From assembly GCF_024868665.1 (NCBI RefSeq), contig NC_079890.1, positions 32,254,671-32,318,670 of the forward strand: a stretch of DNA of 64,000 nucleotides, read 5' to 3'. Position 1 is the first letter of the stretch; every line of letters starts with the position of its first letter. This DNA is from Triplophysa rosa (taxonomy: Eukaryota > Chordata > Actinopteri > Cypriniformes > Nemacheilidae). Made by a program: the position numbers and the translations under genes. Positions 43,901 through 52,880 of this stretch are shown here, piece after piece. The notes beneath the pieces are model-generated. The model ran no database searches. It saw only the letters and a list, made by a program, of their open reading frames with translations, and was not told the origin of the DNA.

Positions 43901-46900
43901 TTTACGCAGTAGGTTAGGGCAGTGCTGATTGGGAATAACGGAGGTGAGCTCACTCAGTTGGTTAGCAAGAATGCCACTCAAAGCGGCCTGACCAGACGTG
44001 TTTCAGATTTTTTACATCGCGTCCACATTGCAGCCTCTTGTGATTAGCTTATCGCAAAGTCTCACATCGCGATTGCCATTCGATTTCGATTAATCGCTCA
44101 GCCCTATTTCAAACCTGTATGACTTTCTATCTTCCGCAAAAGAAGACATTTTAAAGAATGTTGTTCTTTAAACCCATTGACTTGCACTGGTTTTGTGTCC
44201 ATACAGTAGAAGTGAATGGGAGCCTGCACTGTTCGGTTTCCAACTTTCTTCAAAGTATCTTCTTTTGTGTTCTGAGGAGAAAGTCATACAGGTTTTTTAG
44301 TGAGAAGAGGTCAGGTAAATGATGACAGAATTTCAATTTTTGAGTGAACTATCACTAATCACCTGCATGTCATATAAAACCTGTTTATGACTCTCTTCTG
44401 TGGAATATTTTATAAAATATTTTAAGAAATGTCTCAGTGGTTTTGTGTCCATTTAATGAAAGTCAATGGGGACCGGAGTTGGTTTGAAATGTTATTCAAA
44501 ATATCTCCTTTGTGTTCTGCAGAAGAATGAACAGAAAATAATCATACAGGAATAACATGAGGGCGAGTCATTTTTACTTTATATTTTTTGTTGAACTATC
44601 CCTTTAAATAAATAAATTAAAAAAGACTTAATTATATAGAAAGTTAGAACATCTTTTCTGTCCTCCACAAAAATAACTCTAAATAACTAAATTATGCTAT
44701 TTTCATCTTTAGAAACCTAAAGCCAAACCCAACAAATGCCATCATTCACTGGACTATCGAGATAACTTAATATTCGTGTTTTTTTAAACCAAACCCTCAT
44801 CTTTTTCCCCTCAATCCCTAACATCACAGTGTGGGAGGCCGAATGTGAGCACTGTTCCTTTGAAAAACGTCAATGGAGGTCAGTTGAGGGGCACATTAGC
44901 GGGGCCCCTTCCTATTTCACTAGCAGTCATTAGTGGTTCTCTGGCCACCTGTCTGAACCCAGTCTAAATGAGGCTAAATGGTCTGCTTTCACCTCTCCTG
45001 CCCTTTAGAAACCAGAGTGGAACAAACAGAAGCTTGGCATGTGTGCTGCAGCACACTTGCACTCCAATAAAAACAGCTCTATCGGAGTTAAAAGGCTAAA
45101 CCGGCGTAGATTTGTCTTGTGCTTACTAGGGTTTCATATCAATAATCCATTTGATTCACAGCCACAAAAAATGAAAGGCCTCAAATTGAAACAGAAATGG
45201 TAATAATGCAATTAACGGTTTAAAACTACAGGAAATTCTGGCGATAAAACAGCACATCGCTCAAATAGCTTGTCAAAGTGGAATTAGAAAACGGGTTGCA
45301 TCAGGACACTGGCATATGAGCCCTACTGACTGGCATGGCTGCGTCTGCTGGCAGAGCACCATTCATAGTCTCTGGGTGAGGCCTTTCTGGGCTTCACTTC
45401 AAGAGCAATAAACTTTCAGAAGATTTAGAACTGACATTTGGAGGCATCAGCATGCGTGGCTTGCGAGAGTGGATGCCACACCAACCCGACCCCGGTCTGC
45501 CTCCAGCGTCCCGCAGAGGAGATTTGTGTCACAGTGATGCTTAGAAATATTACTCCAATCTGCCTCTGACTGTTTCATCATGAACTGAAAGCTGTTTGCC
45601 CTTAACCTCCTGCCATTCGGGGATTCACGCACCAAGCTGAAATCCATATGTCTGTGCACAAATAAGAAGTTGGAGCACAACGGATAAGATTTCCTCATTG
45701 GGCTTGTGGTGAAATAAAGCATGGCACTGTTGATATGGAGAAGCCTGGAGAGGACACCGCAACTCAGCAACTAAATCTACCAAAAAGATTGATGGATCTG
45801 GATATTCGGTGAGCTGCCTATTAAATGGATGGTTCACCCAAAAATAAAAACGTTCATCATTTATTTACCCTCATGCCGTTTAAAACATGTTTTTTGACTC
45901 TTTGTTCTGTGGAACACAAGAGAAGATATTTTGAGAAATGTCTCTTTGGTTTTGTATCCATACAACATGTTGGTATGTTGGCGTATCAGTGTTGCCCGGA
46001 TAATCCGGTCGCCTGCATATGTGCATTAAAGTTTCAAAACAACAGGAATGAAACCAAAATAAACATAACACGCTGGCAGTTATGGCTTTGGAGACGAGCA
46101 GAATGAGAGGAGTGGGTGGACTGTCTGCAGCATCTATAATAGAGTGCAGCACGGTAAAAAGACATCACAAAGTGCTTGAGAGATGTGTTCCAAGATCTGG
46201 CTGCTCTACTTTCCACCCACACAAAGTGTCACCGCCACACAGATCTGCCCAACACCACGATGAGAAAAATAACACATCAAAAGAGAGATGCACAACAGTT
46301 TCTACAGGCCCTCGCACCCCCATTGCCACTTAACGCCTGCATTGTAGTAGACCTCAGTCAGGGTAGATGTTGCATTTAACTTGGCATGAACGGAAACGAG
46401 GCTGTCGGGGATTTGTGCAAAAAACAGATTATTTTACAGTCATGTATATAACTACAGTGCCTTGAGAAGTAGTCATCCCCCTTCCTTTTATTCACATTTT
46501 GTTATGTTGCTGCCTTATCTTAAACTACTTTAAATGATTTTTTTTACATTAATCTACACTCCATGCACAATATTGACAAAACAAAAAAGCAGGTTTGTGA
46601 CAACTTTGAAAATTTATAAAAAATTAAAAACTGAAATAAGTACATTGCATAAGTATTCATACCCTTTTCTGGGACAGTTGAAATTTGACAGGACACGTGT
46701 TATCTTTTGACACATGGAGTGTCAAAAGATAAACACCCCATGGCTTTCTCACACTAAACATAAGGTTTTGCCACGACTCTGCCACAAGACCAAGAAATCC
46801 ATGACAAGATAAAGCAGAGTCGTGACAGAAGCCCCCCCTTTAATGAGCACCACCAGGTGCTCACCAAGGGGCAGACTAACGGGACAAGACTGACTGGGTG

Positions 46901-49900
46901 ACAGACAAAACAAGGCAAAAAGGGACATCAAAAATAATAAACATGGGAGGGGGGGTGGGGACAGACAAGGGTTCATGGGAGGAACAGTCTTAGTCCCTGA
47001 TTGCGCCTTAGTGCGCGGAGTTCTGGGGGACTTAGGGGGGAAAGTCTTGGGGGGACCGCCGACATTAAGGTTGGGCGCCGGTTGGACAGGGCTTGACGCC
47101 GGCTGGAAGGCCGGCTGGACAGGGCTTGACGCCGGCTGGAAGGCCGGCTGGACAGGGCTTGACGCCGGCTGGAAGGCCGGCTCGACAGGGCTTGACACCG
47201 GCTGGAAGGCCTTGACGCCGGCTGGACAGGGCTTGACGCCGCCTGGACAGGGCTTGACGCCGGCTGGACAGGGCTTGACGCCGCCTGGACAGGGCTTGAC
47301 GCCGGCTGGAAGGCCGGCTGGACAGGGCTTGATGCCGGCTGGACAGGGCTTGACGCCGGCTGGAAGGCCGGCTGCTGCACCGGCTGGATAGGACAGGACA
47401 CCGGAATGGACGCCGGCTGCACCGGGCTGGGCTCGATACTGGACACCGGACTGGACGCCGGCTGGATCACCGGCTTGGACGCCGGCTGGAAGGCCGGCTG
47501 GACAGGGCTTGATGCCAGCTGGAAGGCCGGCTGGACAGGGCTTGATGCCGGCTGGAAGGCCGGCTGGACAGGGCTTGACGCCGGCTGGAAGGCCGGCTGC
47601 TGCACCGGCTGGATAGGACAGGACACCGGAATGGACGCCGGCTGCACCGGGCTGGGCTCGATACTGGACACCGGACTGGACGCCGGCTGGATCACCGGCT
47701 TGGACGCCGGCTGGATCACCGGCTGGGATGCCGGCTGCACCGGACTGGACGCCGGCTGCACAGGGCTTGACATCGGACTGGATCCCGGACTGGACGCCGG
47801 CTGCACCGGGCTTGCCACCGGGCTTGACATCGGACTGGACACCGGACTGGATCCCGGACTGGATTCCGGCTGCACCGGACTTGATCCCGGCTGCACCGGA
47901 CTGGACGCCGGCTGCACCGGCTGGGCGCCGAGCTGTTGAAGATTACCTTCAATTCTGCCTCGGTGAACCCCGAGTAGCGCGCGGTGGACAGGAAGTCCAT
48001 GGCGAAGTCCTTCACGGGGGTCCCCCTCTGGCGGAAGCCGAACAGGACGTGAGCCTGGCGGCTCCTGAACGCCTCGTTCGACTCCTCCATGCTGCCTGCT
48101 GGGTTTGGTACTGGCTCGGTCATTCTGTCAGGAAATGTGAGGAGAACCCAAGTGCAGGCAGCGGGAATGCAGGGGTTAACAAAGACTTTTATTAATTAAT
48201 AAACACGATAACAGGAAACCAAAAAACCCACAATGGGGAAAAAACGGACAAGATAACAAAACAAGAATTCAAACAAAAGACTTCCCTCGATGGGGAAAAA
48301 CTAGAAAATAACAAAACAAACTGCGACACAACGTCTTAAACAAACAAGTAAGGAAAGGGTAGGCAAGGCGAGACAAGCTTATCCACGACGAGGTAAAACA
48401 CGAAGCACACCACTCTGGAGCAATACCAACACACGAACAAGCACAGGGTACAGGAACATCCATCCACATACAATGACCGAGCACAGGACAATGAAACAAG
48501 AGGGCATTAAGTAGGGAACACAAACGAGGGATAATAACACAGGGCAGGTGAGGGTAATGAAACACAGCAGGGAAGCAATACAGGAAACGAGAGGGGCGGG
48601 GCCAATGACAGGACACGAGAAAACACATGGAGTGTCAAAAGATAAACACCCCATGGCTTTCTCACACTAAACATAAGGCTTTGCCATGACTCTGCCACAA
48701 GACCAAGAAATCCATGACAAGATAAAGCAGAGTCGTGACATATGAATACTTATGCAATGTACTTATTTTAATTTTTTATTTTTAATAAATTTGCAAAGCT
48801 GTCAAAAAATCTGTTTTTGTTTTGTCATTATTGTGCATGGAGTGTTGCTTAATGTAAAAAAATAGTTTAAGATAAGGCAGCAACATAACAAAATGTGAAT
48901 AAAAGGAAGGGGGGTGAATACTTTTGCAAGGCACTGTAAATGCTAGAAAAGAGATCAATAAAACTTGATTCTGGATAATGATCAATACAATAAGCTGATC
49001 TAAATTTGACGGACTATATGTGAATCATTAACTTTTATATTTTACTTAAATATATACATGCATTTGTATGTTTATAAATACAAAATTAATATGCACAGCA
49101 CACAGACATATATTATTATTAACAAAAACTTTTATTCTGGATGCGATTAATAGTTTGACAGTCTCAAGATAAAAAAAGAAAATTCTTGATTTTATTATTT
49201 TCCACAAAAAAGCCAAGAATTTAGCTTGTCCTCCTAAACATTGGTTTCAATCCTTGACATGGATATCAAGGTTATACCGGCACAGAATGTTCTTCACATT
49301 AAGTAGGATGATTGTATGTAGAAAACAGCAAATCATTCAGAACTTTTCACATTGAAAACAGCAAAAAATGCCTTTAGCTGGGTTTTCAAAGTCAGGGTCA
49401 CATATTTTCAACCTCAAGAATGTAATTTCAGGATTATGTAGAGCAATAAGGCAGTCGTGGCTGTGCCACATTGTTAACAGTCATTACATTCACAATATAG
49501 TAAAACATCTCATACGATCAATACTTGCTACACAAGTTAAAAAATTAGATGTGACCTAAGACTACAAGACCGTACAACCCGCTGAACATCTATCGCTCAA
49601 TTTCATGCATGTCAAAATAAACCTAATGTCTAGCCTGACTAACATTCACGGCTCTCTCTTTAAAGTGAAGGAGCAGATGATACAAGTCTGCATCCTGCAA
49701 ATAGATTTAGCTTATGTTGAGGAAGTGTGCCAGTGGTTGGGTCCGCCTGTGAATGGTCTTGTGTGTCTCTTCCTCTTGACCCTTCGACTGCATTTTCTCT
49801 CTCCATCTCTGACATCACACACACATACACATACACATACACGCACGCGCATGCAGCAGAGTGTCCACAGAGGAGCAGAATGAATCAGACACACTGCACC

Positions 49901-50712
49901 CATGGCAAGAGAAACAGAAAACACTTAAGCAGCCGTGCGCTGTGAATGTTGATGAGCCAACCCTCTTTATGTGGCAGCACTGGGGGGACGACAGCAGGCT
50001 GAGTGTGGGTGGGACCAACTCAACTGCCTACCCGTAGCCTAGATATGCTCTCATTTAGGGATGGAGGAGACTTTTTCTTTTCATGCTCGACAATCAGAAG
50101 CGAGGCTGAGAACACATCGCCCTGATGGATCTTGCGTTGGGCTATGATTAGACATAACAAATCCTCAAGAGATATACACACACAGAAACCGGCTGAATCC
50201 GGTTATAATAAATTCATTTGGAAACGCAAGGTGTTATTTACAGCTTTGGATAAGAAGCTGTTAAAGGAACAAGAGTGCAATTATCAAGAGGCAGCTTTAT
50301 CATTCAAGACGTATAAAGATAAATCCGCTTAATTGACCCCAGGGGAGAAATTCTGAAAGTATGCAAATTAGGACTTAATAATAATTGTGGTATTTGTATA
50401 CTGATAATTAAGCTTTGAGTCCTAATAAAAGCAGGTATAACAAAACTCTATGTTTTATTAAAGCATGATATAATATATGCGCTTACCATCTTCGGTTTCT
50501 TGCCACACGATGCCCTCCAGGTTGACGCTGGTGCCAGGTTCACAGGGACCCAGGCACTCGGGCTCTGTAGACAGGGCCACATCAGACGTGTTGACAGCCA
50601 CCGAACGCGTGCGCACCATCAGCTGCTCGCAGGGTGACGAGATGTCAGGATTACCCATTGGGGCGAGGAGGTGAAGAGGCGGAGGAGCAGGGGTGGAGAC
50701 CGGAGACTCCAT
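34889..50712 (-). CDS. znf609: ZNF609, large single C2H2 zinc-finger nuclear regulator, 3' six coding exons (partial)
   Basis: Vertebrate ZNF609 is a nuclear protein reported to work with the Integrator complex and the cohesin loader NIPBL in gene regulation. Six exons join in phase to 1126 residues plus stop: 50487-50712, 41296-41383, 37881-40185, 37081-37411, 36597-36953 and 34889-34962. Human ZNF609 is 1411 residues, so roughly 280 N-terminal residues lie beyond the right edge. In order: the conserved MESPVSTP...[20 protein letters not shown] segment, [20 protein letters not shown], the low-complexity [16 protein letters not shown] region, one C2H2 finger (C-x4-C-x12-H-x4-[21 protein letters not shown], near 39680-39750), Lys/Ser-rich linkers, [17 protein letters not shown], Arg/Glu-rich stretches and the LYPPARR C-terminus. 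The paralogue ZNF608 is similar, but the detailed match is to ZNF609. Teleosts have two copies and I cannot say which this is. Confidence 0.94.
35359..36460. mobile_element. hAT-type element with perfect 8-bp target duplication
   Basis: Ends CAGTGGCGGCTGGTCAATA and TTTTGCACCAGCCGCCACTG. CTGAGTAA is repeated at 35351-35358 and 36461-36468. 1102 bp, without a recognisable transposase. It lies in the last znf609 coding intron. Confidence 0.87.
36597..36953 (-). CDS. znf609: znf609 penultimate coding exon
   Basis: Acceptor CTTCAG|GGTCTT, donor CACAG|GTCAGT, 357 nt. It encodes [35 protein letters not shown], an Arg/Glu/Asp repeat ([12 protein letters not shown]) and [19 protein letters not shown]. 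Confidence 0.95.
37081..37411 (-). CDS. znf609: znf609 coding exon after the large exon
   Basis: Acceptor ATTCAG|TACCCT, donor CCCAG|GTAAGG, 331 nt. It encodes the [17 protein letters not shown] segment, then [20 protein letters not shown] and SSVMMQNYP. It joins the previous exon in phase 0. Confidence 0.95.
37755..37853. mobile_element. Short CTGGGTT-type MITE close to a splice donor
   Basis: CTGGGTTGTTTTAATGGTTG at the left is mirrored by GAAACAACCCAG at the right. It ends about 27 bases from the donor of the large znf609 exon. Confidence 0.6.
37881..40185 (-). CDS. znf609: znf609 large central exon with the zinc finger
   Basis: Acceptor TTTTAAG|GTTTTG, donor AGACAG|GTGAGA, 2305 nt. It opens [20 protein letters not shown] and ends WYRQ. 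It holds the only C2H2 finger, a [19 protein letters not shown] block, [20 protein letters not shown] and the [15 protein letters not shown] block. All six-frame open reading on the opposite strand here is shadow. Confidence 0.97.
41296..41383 (-). CDS. znf609: znf609 coding exon, 88 nt
   Basis: Acceptor TTGGCAG|GTATGC, donor CCAAG|GTGGGT. It encodes [18 protein letters not shown] and [10 protein letters not shown] with split codons both sides. This short block is the region best conserved between ZNF608 and ZNF609. Confidence 0.95.
41384..42069. other. znf609 intron, unique sequence
   Basis: This lies between the 88-nt exon and the first transposon of the 9-kb intron. No element or gene is recognised. 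The open frame on the minus strand at 41583-41906 resembles nothing known. Confidence 0.3.
42126..44106. mobile_element. hAT-ended element carrying a THAP-domain exon
   Basis: Ends TAGGGCTGTGCGATT and AATCGCTCAGCCCTA. TTTCAAAC is duplicated at 42118-42125 and 44107-44114. It contains a THAP-domain coding fragment (42650-42916), a smaller repeat near 42983-43190 and a CT microsatellite (43876-43896). No hAT transposase catalytic region was recognised. Confidence 0.8.
42650..42916 (+). pseudogene. THAP zinc-finger domain fragment with one in-frame stop
   Basis: THAP domains are DNA-binding C2CH fingers found in host proteins and in P and Kolobok transposases. Here the frame reads [27 protein letters not shown], a TGA at 42743-42745, then [20 protein letters not shown] (the C-x2-H pair) and [13 protein letters not shown], in the place of the AVPxxF box. 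Both sides of the TGA are in the same frame, so one substitution separates the halves. The frame ends at TCTTAC|GTGAGT, a good splice donor, as if this were a first exon. Its origin is either a transposase gene or captured host sequence. Confidence 0.65.
44395..44608. mobile_element. Right part of another AAAGGGATAGTTCACCC-family MITE
   Basis: It holds TTTTGTGTCCATTTAATGAA, TGAGGGCGAGTCATTTT and TTGAACTATCCCTTTAAA, the right half of the family. It directly follows the copy at 42070-44355, in tandem. Confidence 0.6.
45823..45985. mobile_element. Left part of an AAAGGGATAGTTCACCC-family MITE
   Basis: It has GGATGGTTCACCCAAAAAT, TTCATCATTTATTTACCCTC and TGGTTTTGTATCCATACAAC. The right half is not found. 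Confidence 0.55.
46686..46827 (-). mobile_element. Truncated 3' LTR
   Basis: It matches the start of the 5' LTR from TGTCACGACTCTGC to about CACTCCATGTG, then ends after GTGTCCTGTCA. Roughly 480 bp present in the 5' LTR are missing. The polypurine tract lies just upstream (46828-46848). Confidence 0.7.
47070..47935 (-). repeat. 33-bp minisatellite, open in several frames
   Basis: The unit on the plus strand is GACAGGGCTTGACGCCGGCT followed by GGAAGGCCGGCTG (33 bp). On the minus strand it reads as an 11-residue unit of the type [11 protein letters not shown]. There is also a higher-order repeat: a block starting CTGCTGCACCGGCTGGATAG occurs at about 47370 and again at about 47596, a period near 225 bp. 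Because 33 is divisible by three and units lack stops, several frames on both strands stay open for hundreds of bases. Confidence 0.9.
47935..48123 (-). pseudogene. Gag-like N-terminal fragment
   Basis: The minus-strand frame starts [16 protein letters not shown] and continues [16 protein letters not shown] ([14 protein letters not shown]), [20 protein letters not shown] and ELKVIFN. That resembles Gag-type proteins of fish Ty3/gypsy elements as I remember them. It then passes into the minisatellite, where the frame changes. The ATG begins only two bases after the LTR. It is described as found; no intact Gag is present. Confidence 0.55.
48126..48740 (-). mobile_element. 5' LTR of the non-autonomous retroelement
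   Basis: 615 bp, beginning TGTCACGACTCTGC and ending TTTCCTGACA on the minus strand. An AATAAA hexamer (TTAATAAAAGTC) sits near its 3' part. Its first ~120 bases are repeated almost identically at 46708-46827. Confidence 0.75.
48937..50124. other. znf609 intron, mostly unique
   Basis: No transposon or gene recognised apart from an AC-rich microsatellite at about 49816-49846. Some parts may be conserved regulatory sequence, but nothing specific can be named. Confidence 0.3.
50125..50460. promoter_or_regulatory. Candidate conserved non-coding element next to a znf609 exon
   Basis: A transposon-free AT-rich block just downstream of the 50487-50712 exon. It holds an octamer ATGCAAAT inside AGTATGCAAATTAGGAC and several TAATTA/TAATAA homeodomain-like cores. 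The call rests on motif content and position alone. Confidence 0.25.
50487..50712 (-). CDS. znf609: znf609 coding exon (first in window)
   Basis: Acceptor TCTCACAG|ATGGAG, donor GAAGATG|GTAAGC, 226 nt. It encodes [18 protein letters not shown] to GIVWQETED. The leading ATG is an internal Met of the full protein, because in mammals this follows the lysine-rich KKVKSEK segment. It is not taken as the start. Confidence 0.93.
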
Positions 50713-51257
50713 CTGTGAGAGAAAAGCAATAGATGAGCTATGGTGGATCTCAGACAGGAAACAAATAATGCCCGAGGATCTGCACAAGCCCTGGAGGAAT
50801 GTTCTGGGTTCAATACCATTTAAGCTCAATCGACAGCAATTCTTCTAAAGTAATTCAATCAACTGATGGCCATCTCAGAGAAGCTGTTTTCTAGGTATAG
50901 CATTTATCTGTATACCCATGTTTTAAATCACAGAAAAAATCTGAAAACAACAGCATCATAAATCTGGTTTACGTAGCTGGAATCGTTCTAAAGAAATAAA
51001 ATCGGGTTGGTCGAGTTAACATGCACACACATTCTGGATTAAAGACCGTAAAGACAAGTCAATGCATTTGCCAATAAGGTTAACTGGCTCTTTTAATTAA
51101 AAGGCAAGACCTCCATCTCTACAGCTGCTGTATTAAACACTGTCATCTCTTCCATCTATTAATCAGGGGTTTGTCTCTGAGGTCATGAATTCTTATTATT
51201 TCGCCTTGCTTGTTTTCTCTGTTTGGTGGAGCTAGCAGAGCAGAAATTGACCTACCA

Positions 51258-51980
51258 TTTAAAGCTGTGATACGTAACTTTTTTGGTTACAAATAATAAA
51301 AAATAAGATATTGAATAAGTACATTAAATGTATGTGTTATCTCCTTTGGCAAAGAAGCGAAAACATAACGAATCTTTGTCCAGTGAGAGAAGGGAGTGGG
51401 GAGGGGTGTGGTGAAGGCGGATTTTTACTTCTGCGTCGGACCTACGCCGTAGCCTTCACAGAAACGTGCACCCTATGCCCTAGCTTGACGCGCACCTCTC
51501 CAAAAATGAAACCGCGCATCAGTGCGACTCGGACCGCAAGCACTGTGATTGGTCTGCTTGAACCCCCTCCCTTCAGGTCGAAAAACTCTGTGATAACGTC
51601 GGGTTTAATCATACACATTTCCGAATAATATAAATGAATTACCTGTTCTTCTGTATGTATCAACTCAGCGGCAAGTAAACAGTCACTTTTGCAGCCTATC
51701 ACAGCTAAATGCTTCAGACGGCACACAACAAACCTCTTCTTCTTCGGCTTTTGTCTTGGTTACACAAGCAACATGCCTGTGGACACTGACGCCTAGTGGC
51801 CATTGCCTGTCGATGAAGGCAGCAACGCACAAGTATAAACAAAAAACGCAGCATGCCGTAGCCTTTACGCCGTAGGTCCGACACAGAAGTAAAAACCCAC
51901 CTTGAGCGGTTGGTTCTAATTCGCAACCTCACCGCTTGATACCGCTAAAATATCCACATTCCTCCTTTAAAAATCAGTGT
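51258..51980 (-). mobile_element. MITE of the GGTGAGGTTGCGAATTG family, inverted and interrupted
   Basis: It carries the reverse complements of the landmarks at 24015-24370: TTATCTCCTTTGGCAAAGAA at the left and TTCGCAACCTCACCGC at the right. Another MITE is inserted at 51414-51903. Confidence 0.6.
51414..51903. mobile_element. Nested MITE with about 35-bp inverted repeats
   Basis: TTTTTACTTCTGCGTCGGAC then CTACGCCGTAGCC at the left mirrors GTAGCCTTTACGCCGTAGG then GTCCGACACAGAAGTAAAAA at the right. No coding sequence. Confidence 0.75.
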
Positions 51981-52429
51981 TTAAAGATCAGGTAACATGC
52001 CATTTCATACATTCTGGTGAGTGCTGGCTTCTCATGCTCAACATGGTCAACTTGTTAAAAAACGAGTTGGACGCATGACGTAGTATTTCTGTGCTTGATA
52101 CACTCCCCCAGCACTCCAACTTGTTTAGGAAAGTTTTTTTATAAGTCTGGATCCCCGTTTCGTAACAGGGATCCTATTCCTTTTATTGGACAACTTTCCC
52201 AGAAAAGCCACGGCCAGGCGATAGAAATTGCCAGCCCACTTGTCAACCGACGAGCGATAGGAAGACCTGCTTATCGAGATTGGCTGAGCTGTGGGTCTGC
52301 AGCTGCAGCTCGTTACTCTTGCAATAGTGAGAGAAGTTGAGGTGTGTTATCTTTAAAACATTCTTCTTAATTTACTCCAAATCGCAAAAGTGAGATTATA
52401 ATAATGATTTATAGACAGAAGATAACTTC

Positions 52430-52880
52430 GGTGTGTGTTTGTTAATCGGTCTGGCTAGTGGCTAAAAATATAACTATTTATAATTTATTTTGTTTATATT
52501 AACATTTATTTTTTATTAATATATATATTATTTTATTGTATAATAATTGTATTATGTTGCATGTTCATTTTATTAAATAAACTATTTGTTGAATGGGTCA
52601 TGTAACTTTGTCACATTTAAAGAAAACGTATGGGAGATTGACATCTAGCAGTTGAGCTTGGCATCGCAGTCTAAATTCAAAATATTGGAGAGGCAAGTTT
52701 AGCCAAGTGACAATTCTTCTCTGTTTCTTTTGCTTGTTTTCAGAAATAATCTACAGGGACTCTATTGTTTGCAGATGTGTACTGGAAGTTACGTTCCATC
52801 CACAAATGCATGCATGCGCAGTAATGTTTGTTTATGTTGTTGCTTTGAAACTGTCTATAACTTGAGCGGTCTATTTTGCC
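52430..52880 (+). repeat. Dispersed repeat, copy related to 26935-27400
   Basis: Same ordered motifs as the other copy, including TATTGTATAATAATTGT, AGAAATAATCTACAGG, TGTACTGGAAGTTA and TTTGAAACTGTCTATA. Same orientation as 26935-27400. Confidence 0.7.

Larger units (their letters stand above)
42070..44355. mobile_element. AAAGGGATAGTTCACCC-family MITE split by a hAT-ended element
   Basis: The left part TTAAAGGATAGTTAACCC and the right part GTAAATGATGACAGAATTTC then TGAGTGAACTATCAC are the two halves of one MITE, joined across a clean 8-bp duplication. It lies in the 9-kb znf609 intron. Confidence 0.8.
46686..48740 (-). mobile_element. Non-autonomous LTR retroelement, minus strand
   Basis: Order on the minus strand: a 5' LTR (48126-48740), a short Gag-like frame (from the ATG at 48123), a long GC-rich minisatellite (47070-47935), a purine-rich tract (AAAGGGGGGG, near 46834-46843) and a truncated 3' LTR (46686-46827). 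No protease, reverse transcriptase, RNase H or integrase is encoded, so any mobility would have depended on another element. Confidence 0.75.
46455..48936. mobile_element. Tc1-type MITE hosting an LTR element
   Basis: CAGTGCCTTGAGAAGTAGTC at the left and TGAATACTTTTGCAAGGCAC then TG at the right are inverted, each flanked by TA (46453-46454, 48937-48938). The arms are mirror images until about 46685 and 48741, where an LTR element interrupts. It lies in a znf609 intron. Confidence 0.82.

Noticed and set aside
45447..46379. Cluster of overlapping open frames on both strands
   Set aside because: All are short with no shared family, and they overlap a MITE fragment. They look like chance frames in intron sequence.
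46975..47939. Plus-strand open frames rich in [20 protein letters not shown] repeats
   Set aside because: They are the reverse frames of the 33-bp minisatellite. A stop-free unit whose length is divisible by three keeps several frames open by itself.
50458..50829. A separate short gene starting upstream of the znf609 exon
   Set aside because: The part outside 50487-50712 has no similarity to anything, and splice borders at both ends fit the known ZNF609 exon exactly.
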